A stretch of 64,000 nucleotides of DNA, taken from contig WHTZ01000018.1 in the NCBI GenBank assembly GCA_009377495.1, positions 28,668-92,667 of the forward strand, read 5' to 3'. A program made the translations under genes and the position numbers. Source of the stretch: Luteitalea sp. GTDB taxonomy: Bacteria; Acidobacteriota; Vicinamibacteria; Vicinamibacterales; Vicinamibacteraceae. Of the stretch, positions 23,112-32,088 are shown in pieces. The stretch's first letter is position 1; every line of letters starts with the position of its first letter. The notes below the pieces were generated by a model. The model was not told the origin of the DNA, made no database searches, and was given only the letters and a program-made list of their open reading frames with translations.

Positions 23112-24647
23112 CTACCCCTTTACCCTTTGACGGAGGTGAGCGGCCAGGCGGTGCGCCAAGGCGACGATCGTCAGCGTCGGGTTGGCAAACCCAGCAGAGG
23201 GGAACACGGAGCTTCCAGCGACGAACAGGTTCTCGAGCCCGTGCACGCGGCAATGGGCATCGACGACACCGCGCTCCGGATCGTCGCTCATCCGCGTGGT
23301 TCCCATGTGGTGGCAACCGCCCGTGATCCCGTCTGTCGGATAGCGACCATTGCCGTCCACGGCCATCCACAAGCGGCCGACTCGCGCGCGCGCGATCTCA
23401 GCCCCGAGGATCTCGAAACCGCGCCGCAGGTCAGCACGGTCCTCGTCGGCGACACGCCAGTCGACCCGGGCCCTTGGCATGCCAAGCGCGTCGCGCTCGG
23501 CCGTGAGGGTGACCCGGCTCTCGCGAAGCGGCCGCTGCTCCGTGCGGACGGTAAGCATGAACACCGCGAGGTCTTCCGTGCCCGCGCGCAGCAGCGAGCC
23601 AATCTGGTCTGGCCGAAAGGTATCCGTCAATTCGGACAGCGCGCGCGGATTGGATGCGCCGATCGTGCACGCGAGCGCGATCAACGACTCCCGCGCTCTC
23701 ACCACGGCTGACGGCGCGATCGCCGGAATGACACGGGTCGGGACAGGAGCTTGGTCGTCGCCATCGACCACGTCCACCGCGGCGCCATGCAGATAGAAAG
23801 ACGCGTCGACCGCACGGTGCGCGATGATTGCCGCACCCGCATACACGTGCGGGTGCTCCATGAAGTAGCGCCCGACGAGGTCGTGGGCGTTACCGACGCC
23901 CGCGCGCTCCTGTTCGGTCGAGGCGAGCAACACCCGCGGATTCTCGATGCCACCCAGGGCCAAGACGTAGTGGTCCGCCTGGACCTCGAAGCGCGTTCCC
24001 CGAAGCGTGGCGCACGCGAACGCCTGGACACGGCCGCCGGCTTCGGTCAATGTCACCTGCGTGACGTTGCCGTGGAGGTAGATAGTGACGTTGTCTGCGT
24101 CAGAAAGCTCCTGGCGGTAGGCCTCACCGAATCGCACCGGCGCGCTCAACTGGTACACGACCTGATCCACGCGCGTCGGATCGAGTGGCCACAGCGACGC
24201 CCCCGCGCGCTCGGCGATCGGCGCCGCCTCGAACTCGTTGGCGCCAATCCCACAGGTGGCGTGGGCCAGCCGGTAATACGGGGCGAGAACGTTCGGGTCG
24301 ATCGGCCACCCCTCGGCCACCCCCGGGCGGTCGGCAAAGACTTCCGGCTCGATCCGACGGCAAATCCCTGACCAGTGGTTCGTGCTTCCGCCGAAGTACC
24401 GCAGGCGACAGAAGTCGAGCGGCTGGAGCGGGAGCCCTGTGTGCGGCCCCTGGTAGAGCGCTTGGGTCTCCTCGTCGCGCTCGAGCCCGCCGCTCTCGAG
24501 CATGATCACGCGCAGCCCGGAGCCGACGAGATCCCGCGCGATCGTGATGCCAGCGGCGCCAGCTCCTGCGATGCAGACATCCGCGATCAGGACCTCGCCT
24601 CCGACGAGATCGTGTGCGTCGGCGATCACGGGCATCGATGCTAACAT
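23112..24647 (-). CDS. GMC family FAD-dependent oxidoreductase
   Basis: 511 residues. The N-terminal FAD-binding motif is CIAGAGAAGITIARDL with the following acidic LESGG. The GMC C-terminal signature includes GGCHHMGTTRM (active-site His region) and GSSVFPSAGFANPTLTIVALAHRLA. Oxidises an alcohol, sugar or similar hydroxyl compound; some relatives are gluconate or choline dehydrogenase-like. No Tat or Sec signal is obvious: the ATG at 24647 (with a weak CAGGG in front) or the ATG at 24635 gives a short polar leader. Divergent from serC with only 27 bp between starts. The downstream radical-SAM gene may be in the same transcript. Confidence 0.85.
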   Translation of the reverse strand: MLASMPVIADAHDLVGGEVLIADVCIAGAGAAGITIARDLVGSGLRVIMLESGGLERDEETQALYQGPHTGLPLQPLDFCRLRYFGGSTNHWSGICRRIEPEVFADRPGVAEGWPIDPNVLAPYYRLAHATCGIGANEFEAAPIAERAGASLWPLDPTRVDQVVYQLSAPVRFGEAYRQELSDADNVTIYLHGNVTQVTLTEAGGRVQAFACATLRGTRFEVQADHYVLALGGIENPRVLLASTEQERAGVGNAHDLVGRYFMEHPHVYAGAAIIAHRAVDASFYLHGAAVDVVDGDDQAPVPTRVIPAIAPSAVVRARESLIALACTIGASNPRALSELTDTFRPDQIGSLLRAGTEDLAVFMLTVRTEQRPLRESRVTLTAERDALGMPRARVDWRVADEDRADLRRGFEILGAEIARARVGRLWMAVDGNGRYPTDGITGGCHHMGTTRMSDDPERGVVDAHCRVHGLENLFVAGSSVFPSAGFANPTLTIVALAHRLAAHLRQRVKG

Positions 24648-24674
24648 GAGCCCTGTGAGAAGAACGCCCACGTT

Positions 24675-25775
24675 ATGACTACTAAAACCTCTGTCCACCG
24701 CATCTTCAACTTCAGTGCCGGGCCTGCGATTCTGCCACTCTCGGTCGTCGAGGAAGCGCAGCGCGACCTCGTCTCGCTCCCCGGCGTCGGCCTGTCGGTG
24801 CTGGAGATCAGCCACCGCTCGAAGCCTTTCGAACGGATTCTGCAAGAGGCCACTGCGGACATCCGCGCGCTGGCCGGCATTCCGGACGACTATCACGTGC
24901 TGTTCTTGCAGGGCGGCGCGAGCCTGCAGTTCGCGATGGTGCCGATGAACCTCATCCCGCCCGGTGGCGAAGCCGACTACATCGTCACCGGCACGTGGTC
25001 GCAAAAGGCCGTCAAGGAAGCCGCCCGTGTGGGAACCGTGCACGTGGCCGCCTCCACCCAGTCGGAGAACTTCACGCGCATCCCGCGCCCGGACGAGATA
25101 CGGCTCTCGGGCCGTGGCGCCTACGTGCACGCAACCTCGAACAACACCATCTACGGCACGGAGTGGCGCGAGATACCGAACGTTGGTGACCGGCCGCTGG
25201 TGGTCGACGCTTCCTCAAACATCTTCAGCGGCCCGCTCGACGTCGCGCGCCACGCGCTCATCTACGCTGGCGCGCAGAAGAATCTGGGTCCGGCCGGCGT
25301 GACGCTCGTCATCATTCGCGACGACATCGCGCGCCGATCGCCGTCGAGCATACCGACGATGCTGAGCTACGCGACCCACGCGGATAACAACTCGCTCTAC
25401 AACACGCCGCCGGCGTTTGCCATCTATGTCGTCGGCCTCGTGGCCAAATGGCTGCGTCGGGAGGGTGGCCTCGAAGCAATCGGGAGGCGAAACGAGCGGA
25501 AGGCCAGCCAGCTCTACGCTGAGATCGACCGCACCGACTTCTATCGGGGTCATGCCCAACCGGAGAGCCGCTCGCTCATGAACGTGACGTTCCGACTACC
25601 GAGCGAGGCCCTCGAGAAGACGTTCGTGGCGGACGCAACCGCGGAGGGTCTTGACGGCTTGAAGGGGCACCGGTCGGTGGGCGGCATCCGCGCCTCGATT
25701 TACAACGCGTTTCCGGAAGAAGGCGTCGACGCCCTCGCGGCATTCATGCGCGAGTTCGAGCGCAGCCACGGTTGA
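24675..25775 (+). CDS. serC: Phosphoserine aminotransferase
   Basis: Transaminates 3-phosphohydroxypyruvate to phosphoserine (serine and pyridoxal biosynthesis). Hallmarks: FNFSAGPAILPLSVVEEAQ at the N-terminus, GLSVLEISHRSKPF, the FLQGGASLQF loop, and the PLP lysine in YAGAQKNLGPAGVTLVI. The C-terminal GHRSVGGIRASIYNA segment is diagnostic for SerC. Length 366 is standard. The start has no Shine-Dalgarno sequence and follows CACGTT directly. The TonB receptor gene starts 8 nt after its stop, so they are probably one transcript. Confidence 0.95.
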   Translation: MTTKTSVHRIFNFSAGPAILPLSVVEEAQRDLVSLPGVGLSVLEISHRSKPFERILQEATADIRALAGIPDDYHVLFLQGGASLQFAMVPMNLIPPGGEADYIVTGTWSQKAVKEAARVGTVHVAASTQSENFTRIPRPDEIRLSGRGAYVHATSNNTIYGTEWREIPNVGDRPLVVDASSNIFSGPLDVARHALIYAGAQKNLGPAGVTLVIIRDDIARRSPSSIPTMLSYATHADNNSLYNTPPAFAIYVVGLVAKWLRREGGLEAIGRRNERKASQLYAEIDRTDFYRGHAQPESRSLMNVTFRLPSEALEKTFVADATAEGLDGLKGHRSVGGIRASIYNAFPEEGVDALAAFMREFERSHG

Positions 25776-25782
25776 GTCGGGC

Positions 25783-28062
25783 ATGCTGGCCCTTTTCGTC
25801 GCCGTTTCGCTCGATGTGCTCACGGCTTCGCCTCGACCTGCCTCGACGAGCGTCATCGTTGTCGGTGCGGTCGTGAATGCGGCCGGCCAGCCGCTTGCCC
25901 AAGCCACCGTGCTCGCCACCTGTGGTGCGATTCTGCTCGGACGCAGCGCCACGGACGAGACAGGTGCGTTCACACTTCAGATCGAGCGCGCGCGCGCATG
26001 TCAGCGGCCCTCCGCCGAGGGTGAGCAAAGCCGCATGGAAGTGGTCCGCGTTACCGCGAGTGCCGATGGCTTTGTCGACGTCTCGCGCGAGGTCGAGCTA
26101 CCGGTCGCACGCTCGGCCGACCTCGACGCCGTGTCTTTGCAGTTGACGCTCCCGCCGCAGGGTCCAGCCGAGACCGTGACCGTGACCGCGGCGCGTCGCC
26201 CGCTGCGCGGGCGTGAGGGCCCGGCGAGCGTGTCGGTGCTTTCGAGTCGTGATCTCACGGCAACGGGCGCGCTCACGCTCGACGAGGCGCTGCGCCTCAC
26301 ACCCGGCTTTACACTGTTCCGGCGCTCATCCTCCCGAAGCGCGAATCCAACCACGCAAGGCGTCACGCTGCGCGGTCTCTCTGCGTCCGGCGCAAGCCGG
26401 AGCCTGGTCCTTGCCGACGGCGTACCGCTCAACGATCCGTTCGGCGGGTGGGTGTACTGGTCCCGCGTGCCGCGCGCGGCCATCGACCGCGTCGAGGTGG
26501 CCCGCGGTGGCGCGAGCGACGTGTACGGCGCCGATGCCGTTGGCGGTGTCGTTCAGGTGTTCACGGTGGATCCGGTGGGCCCTGCTGCCCGCGCGTCGGT
26601 CGAAGCAGGCACGCTCGGCACCTCGCGGGCGTCCGCGTACGTGGGTGGACCACTGAGGGGCTGGCGCGTGTTTGGGGCCGGCGAGCTCTTTGACACGAGC
26701 GGCTTCGTGCCCGTCTCCCGTACGGATCGAGGTCTGGTCGACGAGCGGGCCGGCGTGTCCACGCGCGTGCTCACGCTGAGCCTCGCGGCTCCTACGATGC
26801 GCGGCGTGACGACAACCACGCGAGCCGCGCTCTTCGATGAAGATCGGACCAACGGCACGCCGCTGCAGCGCAACGACACCAACGAGCGCCAGCTCGCGGT
26901 GGATGTGACGGGCCAGGTGCACGACACCACGTGGCGGGTGCACGGTTACGGCCTGACGCAAGGTTACGACCAAAGCTTCTCGGCGGTTGCGGCGGATCGC
27001 AACGGTGAGCAGCTCACACAGCGACAACGGGTTCCCAGCGAGGTCGTGGCCGTGAGTGCCGAGGCGGCGCGTGCCTCGACGACCATCTCGTGGCTCGGCG
27101 GCTTCGACGCGCGCGATACGCACGGTGTTCTCTCGGAAACACGCCTCGCCGGGCCCACCCCCGTTGAGACGAGGGAAGAGGGGCGAGAGCGGACGATTGG
27201 CTTCTTCGGACAGGCCTCTGGCGCGATTGCGTCTGGGCTTCAGGTCATCGCTGGCGTGCGTGCAGACCTGCTGCAAACGCGACTCGGCAACCGGCCCGAC
27301 TCTGTCGACGATACGTTCGTGAGCCCGCGCGCTTCCTTACTGTGGCACGTGCACCGCGACATCACCCTCCGCGGATCGGTCTATCGCGCCTTCCGCAGGC
27401 CGACGCTCAACGAGCGCCTACGCGGGTTTCGCGTAGGTAACGTGGTTACCCTACCCAACCGAACGCTGGCGCCCGAGGCATCCAGGGGCGGCGAGGTCGC
27501 AGCCATCGTCTCGCGTCGGTGGGGCTCAGTCGCGCTCACAGCCTTTCATACCGTCCTCGACGATGCCATTACCAACGTGACGGTTGAGCAGCAGCCGACG
27601 TTGATCGTGCGCGAGCGACGAAATGCGGGACGCATTCGGGCAGCCGGTCTCGAAGTCGAGACGGCGTGGTACCCGCGCCGGTCCCTCTTCGTTCGTGTCA
27701 GCGCGGGCCTCACGGATGCCGTATTCACAGCGTCGGCGGAGGGACTGGCCGGGAAGGATGTGTCGCAGGTGCCAGGCGCTCACGTGGCGTTCGACATGCG
27801 CTACAGTCACCCACGTGTGGCGACCGTCGGTGGACAGGTGCGCGTCGTGGGGCCGCAGTGGGAAGATGATCGCAATACCCTGAAGCTGAGCGATGCGACC
27901 GTCGTTGACCTGCTCGTGGAGCGGGATCTCGTTCGAGGGGTGGCTCTGTTTGCCGCGGTTGAGAACCTCTTCGATGCCGAGTACGACGTTGGGCGTACGC
28001 CACTGCGAACGATTGGTGCTCCCCGGGCGCTCAGGTTCGGGTTGCGGGCAGCGTGGGATTAG
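25783..28062 (+). CDS. TonB-dependent receptor with carboxypeptidase-regulatory-like N-terminal domain
   Basis: 759 residues, outer-membrane active transporter. Weak signal peptide (MLALFVAVSLDVLTAS), then an Ig-like regulatory domain (VVNAAGQPLAQATV..TDETGAF) at ~25-120, the plug domain (~130-250: LRLTPGFTLFRRSSSR, GVTLRGLSASGASRSLVLADG, VEVARGGASDVYGADAVGG), and the barrel up to residue 759. Plug features resemble vitamin B12/siderophore receptors, but the ligand cannot be named. No clear TonB box is visible. A typical signal peptide is short here; translation may begin upstream inside serC's end, though the 8-nt spacing supports the chosen start. Confidence 0.88.
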   Translation: MLALFVAVSLDVLTASPRPASTSVIVVGAVVNAAGQPLAQATVLATCGAILLGRSATDETGAFTLQIERARACQRPSAEGEQSRMEVVRVTASADGFVDVSREVELPVARSADLDAVSLQLTLPPQGPAETVTVTAARRPLRGREGPASVSVLSSRDLTATGALTLDEALRLTPGFTLFRRSSSRSANPTTQGVTLRGLSASGASRSLVLADGVPLNDPFGGWVYWSRVPRAAIDRVEVARGGASDVYGADAVGGVVQVFTVDPVGPAARASVEAGTLGTSRASAYVGGPLRGWRVFGAGELFDTSGFVPVSRTDRGLVDERAGVSTRVLTLSLAAPTMRGVTTTTRAALFDEDRTNGTPLQRNDTNERQLAVDVTGQVHDTTWRVHGYGLTQGYDQSFSAVAADRNGEQLTQRQRVPSEVVAVSAEAARASTTISWLGGFDARDTHGVLSETRLAGPTPVETREEGRERTIGFFGQASGAIASGLQVIAGVRADLLQTRLGNRPDSVDDTFVSPRASLLWHVHRDITLRGSVYRAFRRPTLNERLRGFRVGNVVTLPNRTLAPEASRGGEVAAIVSRRWGSVALTAFHTVLDDAITNVTVEQQPTLIVRERRNAGRIRAAGLEVETAWYPRRSLFVRVSAGLTDAVFTASAEGLAGKDVSQVPGAHVAFDMRYSHPRVATVGGQVRVVGPQWEDDRNTLKLSDATVVDLLVERDLVRGVALFAAVENLFDAEYDVGRTPLRTIGAPRALRFGLRAAWD

Positions 28063-29396
28063 TTGCGCGCGTCGCCTGGTCGCGAACGGCGACCTCCCCG
28101 TCGCCGGCGCCGTCGGCGACGAGCGCGCCAGGTCGGGTCTTCTGTGCCGTTCCCAGCGGCCGGACGCGCCTGGCCGCGCTCGACCAACAGGTCGTGCCAG
28201 TACGCAACCGCGTCCGGCTGGTTGCCGTGAAGCTCGAGCCAGGTGAGGGCGTCTCGCAGCGCGCCACGTTGTAGCAGGCCGCGCTGCGCCCGCACGGGAC
28301 GGTCCGTTTGGAGCAAGCGTGGCTGCAGGCCGAGCACCTGAACCAGGCGCTCGAGGTCACGCCGCGAGACTGGCAGCAGCCCCAGCGTTCTCGTAACGGG
28401 CGCCTCCACGTCATCTTGGCTCGGGCCACGCAGACCGAACAGGCCGAGCGGCACGAGCAGTGTGCCCATGAGGATCGCGTTCGTGAGTGTCTCCGGTGCC
28501 TGGGCAAACCGCGCACGATACGTGTCGAGCGCTTCGAGCGCCCGCGCCAGGCGCGCGTGATCACCGGTCAAGAGATCCGGCGTGATGTGGTCGAGCAAGC
28601 CGCTGTCCGCCAGCCGCGCAAACGAAATCTGGGCAGCGCCACTTCGCAGGATCTTGTAGTACTCGTCGAGCAGGCGCGCCGGAGCGCTCTGCGCGATGAG
28701 CGGTGCGTGTCGGCGGATGGCTTCCGGAATAGCTGAATCGAGGGTAAAGTCGAGCCGCGAGGCCAGCACGACCGCGCGTAGCATGCGGACCGGATCTTCC
28801 TGGAACCGCTCGTCCGGGTCGCCGATCGACCGGACGACGCGTGTGGCCAAGTCACCGAGGCCGCCAACGTAGTCGATGATCGAGAAGGTCGCAATGTCGT
28901 AGAAGAGGCCGTTCACCGTGAAGTCACGGCGAAACGCGTCCTCCTCGGGCGTGCCAAAGGTGTTGTCGCGTCGCACGATGCCGCTGGCCAGGTCTTGAGG
29001 GCGGCCCGTGGGCCGCGCGACCGGTGGGGAAGGCTCCCCGGCCTGCGCGCTGGAGACGCCGAGCGGGGGCTCCCCTTCGGTGCCGGCCGGAAGCTTGCGG
29101 CGAAACGTGGCCACCTCGATCGTCTTGGTCCCGAAGCGTACGTGAGCCAGGCGAAAGCGTCGTCCGATAACCCAACAGTTGCGAAAGAGCCGCTTGACTT
29201 GGTAAGGATGAGCAGACGTTCCGATGTCGAAGTCCTTCGGCCGGCGGCGGAGGAGCAGGTCGCGCACGCTTCCGCCAACCAAGTACGCACTGAAGCCATG
29301 ACGATGCAGGCGATACAGCACCTTGAGAGCGTCTGGATCGATCTCGCGTCGCGAGAGCACGTGCTTGCTGCGAGGCAGGATGGTTGGCTCTGCCAC
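28059..29396 (-). CDS. pcnB: Poly(A) polymerase / tRNA nucleotidyltransferase family protein (PcnB type)
   Basis: 445 residues with a GTG start. Nucleotidyltransferase motif GGSVRD (residues 41-46) and catalytic Asp55/Asp57 in KDFDIG; the GRRFRLAHVRFG segment is typical of bacterial poly(A) polymerase rather than CCA-adding enzyme. Followed by the RNA-binding head (DPDERFQEDPVRMLRAV) and a helical C-terminal body. It would add 3' poly(A) tails that mark RNA for decay. The last ~25 residues are a basic tail (RARRRRRRRRGGRRSRPG), likely RNA-binding. TATAAT stands 6 nt before the GTG, so the mRNA is predicted to be leaderless. The 3' end overlaps the convergent TonB receptor gene by 4 nt. Confidence 0.88.
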   Translation of the reverse strand: MAEPTILPRSKHVLSRREIDPDALKVLYRLHRHGFSAYLVGGSVRDLLLRRRPKDFDIGTSAHPYQVKRLFRNCWVIGRRFRLAHVRFGTKTIEVATFRRKLPAGTEGEPPLGVSSAQAGEPSPPVARPTGRPQDLASGIVRRDNTFGTPEEDAFRRDFTVNGLFYDIATFSIIDYVGGLGDLATRVVRSIGDPDERFQEDPVRMLRAVVLASRLDFTLDSAIPEAIRRHAPLIAQSAPARLLDEYYKILRSGAAQISFARLADSGLLDHITPDLLTGDHARLARALEALDTYRARFAQAPETLTNAILMGTLLVPLGLFGLRGPSQDDVEAPVTRTLGLLPVSRRDLERLVQVLGLQPRLLQTDRPVRAQRGLLQRGALRDALTWLELHGNQPDAVAYWHDLLVERGQARPAAGNGTEDPTWRARRRRRRRRGGRRSRPGDARN

Positions 29397-29432
29397 GCCG
29401 CGATTATAACAAATTGTGGTGGATGATCTAAA
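29397..29432 (-). promoter_or_regulatory. pcnB promoter, leaderless
   Basis: On the minus strand, TTTAGA (29432-29427), 18-nt spacer, TATAAT (29408-29403), 6 nt, then GTG at 29396. The predicted transcription start is the first base of the start codon. The surrounding 50 bp are distinctly AT-rich for this genome. Confidence 0.6.
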
Positions 29433-29449
29433 TAAACTATTACTATTCA

Positions 29450-30334
29450 ATGACTTATCGTGATCAGAACGTGTCTCTCCAGGGTCCCCGCACGGCCTGC
29501 CACGCTGGTGGGGGGCTCCGCGGCCGAGCGTTGTCGTTGACGCTGGTCGCTTGGGTTGTCCTGGGTGTGGCGACAACCGCGCAGACGGTCGACCCATTGG
29601 TCGAGGCGCGTGCTTTCTACAACCGCGGGGACTGGGCTCGCGCCGTTGATGCGGCCGCGCCCGCGCTCCAGCTTCCGGGCAGACAGAGCGAGGCCTTGCT
29701 CCTCGTTGGGCGCGCAACGTTGGAACGATTCCGTGAGACGGCTGATCCGGCAGACCTCATGAGGGCGCGCGAGGCGCTGAGAGCCGTTGATCCCGAGCAG
29801 CTTTCCAGTCGCCATCGAGCCGAGCTCATCGTCGGGTTTGCGGAGGCTCTGTACCTGGATGCCGCGTACCGTCCAGCGGCGGAGCTGTTCGATGCCGCGT
29901 TGGGTGAGGGGGCGGATTTGGCGCCCGCGGACCGCGATCGGGTGCTCGACTGGTGGGCAACCGCATTCGACCGCTTCGCGCAGACCCGTGATGCGGACGA
30001 ACGGTCGCGGATCTACGCGGTCATCGCCGAGCGGATGACCGCCGAGCTGAGACACAGCCCTGGCTCGGCCACGGCCGCGTACTGGCGCGCCGCCGCGGCC
30101 CTGGCGCGCAGCGAAGTGGATCTCGCGTGGCATCTCGCGATTGCCGGATGGGTACAAGGCGCGCTCGCGCCCGCGAACCATGCTGCCACGCTGCGTAGCG
30201 ATCTCGACCGCTTGGTCAGGCAAGGCATCATTCCTGAGCGCCTCGAGCGCCTGTCGAACGTCAGCGATGTCGACGAAGCGCGTGACGGGATGTTAGCCGA
30301 GTGGGACTTGGTGAAGCGGAAATGGACAAGGTAA
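29450..30334 (+). CDS. Secreted TPR-like helical repeat protein
   Basis: 294 residues. Hydrophobic signal segment LSLTLVAWVVLGVATTAQT at residues ~29-47, preceded by an unusually long polar leader, so the true start may be internal. The mature part is alpha-helical with Ala/Arg/Leu-rich helix pairs of tetratricopeptide type (AFYNRGDWARAVDAAAPAL; ALYLDAAYRPAAELFDAAL). Probably a periplasmic scaffold. It is divergent from pcnB with a 53-bp shared promoter region. The next gene, a serine hydrolase, begins 14 nt downstream, suggesting one operon. Confidence 0.65.
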   Translation: MTYRDQNVSLQGPRTACHAGGGLRGRALSLTLVAWVVLGVATTAQTVDPLVEARAFYNRGDWARAVDAAAPALQLPGRQSEALLLVGRATLERFRETADPADLMRAREALRAVDPEQLSSRHRAELIVGFAEALYLDAAYRPAAELFDAALGEGADLAPADRDRVLDWWATAFDRFAQTRDADERSRIYAVIAERMTAELRHSPGSATAAYWRAAAALARSEVDLAWHLAIAGWVQGALAPANHAATLRSDLDRLVRQGIIPERLERLSNVSDVDEARDGMLAEWDLVKRKWTR

Positions 30335-30348
30335 CATCTGGAGCGCTC

Positions 30349-32055
30349 ATGGCCCGCACGCTGTTCCTGCTGTCAGTCCTGGGTCTTACCGCGATGGCGC
30401 AACCAGCGCCCACGCCAGACGCCACCACCCTTCTGACCGACTCCGAGCTTCACGCCAAGGTCGACGAGCTTTTCGAGTCGTACGATTCGACGATCTCCCC
30501 GGGCTGCGCGGTAGCGGTTATCAACGACGGGCAGGTCGTCTACAAGCGTGGCTATGGGATGGCCAATCTGGATCACGACATCCCTATCCGTCCGGAGACG
30601 GTGTTCCACGTGGCCTCCATCTCGAAGCAGTTCACGGCTGCGGCGATTGTCCTGCTCGCGCAAGAAGGAAAGCTGAAACTGGATGACGAGGTGCGGAAGT
30701 ACGTTCCAGAGCTGCCCGATTTCGGAGTGCCGATTTCGATCCGGCACCTGATTCATCACACGAGCGGCTTACGAGACCAGTGGTCGCTGCTCGGTCTAGC
30801 GGGCTGGCGCTACGCCCTCGATCTGATCACCGATCAGGATGTCCTCGACGTCATGTCCGCCCAGAAAGAGCTGAACTTCAAGCCGGGCGAGAAGCATACC
30901 TATTCCAACACTGGCTACACGCTGCTGGCGCAGATCGTGAAGCGCGTCTCCGGAAAATCCTTACGCGACTTTACCGTCGAACGGATCTTCCGACCGCTTG
31001 GTATGAACGATACGCACTTCCGCGACGATCATGCGGAAATCGTGAAGCAGATGGCATACGGTTACGAGCGGGGTAAGGGCGAAGGTGAGTTCAAACTGAG
31101 CATCACGAACTTCGATACGGCCGGCGCAACGAGCCTGCTGACAACGGTGGAAGACTTGGCGCGGTGGGACCAAAACTTCTATGAGCCGAAGGTCGGTGGC
31201 ACGGCGCTGATCCAACAGATGTTGCAACGTGGCAAGCTGGATAGCGGCAAGGTGCTCGACTATGCCTCCGGTCTGGTGCACGGGACGTACCGGGGCGCGA
31301 CCACCATCGATCATGGGGGCGCCGACGCCGGGTACCGGGCAGACTTGTTGCGTTTTCCGGACCATCGCTTTTCGGCCGCCTGCTTGTGCAACCTCGCGCA
31401 GACGAATCCCGGCACGCTGACAAGAGCGATTGCCGACATCTACCTGGCTGGGGCGTTGAAGGAACCCAAGCGTGCACCCGCCGCGAACGCCACGAGCACC
31501 GTCGTGCTCACTCCTCGGCAATTGGCGCAGTTTGCGGGATTGTATTGGAACCAGGAGGAGGAGTCCGGATGGAAGGTTGCGCTCGAGGACACAAAGCTTT
31601 CACTGCTTTTGGGTCCGGACCAGAGCTACGAAATGCAACCGCTCGCGGCGAGCCGTTTCCGGCTGGCTGGGCCGCCGATCGAGATCGAATTCCGACGCGG
31701 GAGCACAGACGATCCGTTGACTCTGGTCGCCAAGGCTGACGGGAGCTCCGAGGAACGCGTTTTGGAAGCCGCCACCGAATTCGAGCCCACGCGCGCAGAG
31801 TTATCCGATTACGTCGGCGTTTACCGCAGCGACGAGCTCGAACCCGTCTACCGCATCGGCGTGCAGGACGGCGCGCTGATCTTGAAGCGCTTGAAGCATC
31901 AGCCCGACAAACTGGCGCCGATGATCACCGATTACTTCGGCAGCTCGATCGGCAGCATACATTTCATGCGCGGTTCGTCGGGCCAAGTTGCTGGGTTCGT
32001 CCTCAATGCCGGCAGAATCCGAGGATTAAAATTCAAGAGATCTACAACAAGGTGA
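30349..32055 (+). CDS. Secreted serine hydrolase, beta-lactamase class C / D-alanyl-D-alanine peptidase type
   Basis: 568 residues with a signal peptide (MARTLFLLSVLGLTAMAQ). Active-site motifs of the class C/penicillin-binding fold: S90-I-S-K93 in HVASISKQF, YSN in HTYSNTGYTL and HGG in DHGGADAG. A C-terminal beta domain (~residues 390-568) of the type common in Acidobacteriota and Bacteroidota serine hydrolases follows. Probably an esterase, D-aminopeptidase or PBP-like enzyme in the periplasm; true beta-lactamase activity cannot be inferred. The ATG at 30349 has GGAG 6 nt upstream and starts the signal peptide, so it is preferred to Met codons 9 and 16 codons earlier. Confidence 0.85.
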   Translation: MARTLFLLSVLGLTAMAQPAPTPDATTLLTDSELHAKVDELFESYDSTISPGCAVAVINDGQVVYKRGYGMANLDHDIPIRPETVFHVASISKQFTAAAIVLLAQEGKLKLDDEVRKYVPELPDFGVPISIRHLIHHTSGLRDQWSLLGLAGWRYALDLITDQDVLDVMSAQKELNFKPGEKHTYSNTGYTLLAQIVKRVSGKSLRDFTVERIFRPLGMNDTHFRDDHAEIVKQMAYGYERGKGEGEFKLSITNFDTAGATSLLTTVEDLARWDQNFYEPKVGGTALIQQMLQRGKLDSGKVLDYASGLVHGTYRGATTIDHGGADAGYRADLLRFPDHRFSAACLCNLAQTNPGTLTRAIADIYLAGALKEPKRAPAANATSTVVLTPRQLAQFAGLYWNQEEESGWKVALEDTKLSLLLGPDQSYEMQPLAASRFRLAGPPIEIEFRRGSTDDPLTLVAKADGSSEERVLEAATEFEPTRAELSDYVGVYRSDELEPVYRIGVQDGALILKRLKHQPDKLAPMITDYFGSSIGSIHFMRGSSGQVAGFVLNAGRIRGLKFKRSTTR

Positions 32056-32088
32056 AACGGGCCCTGCACCCCGCTGGCCTGTGACGTC

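Noticed and set aside
24648..25130. Upstream extension of the GMC oxidoreductase over serC
   Set aside because: It runs antisense through the highly conserved serC coding region; the FAD motif begins right after 24647.
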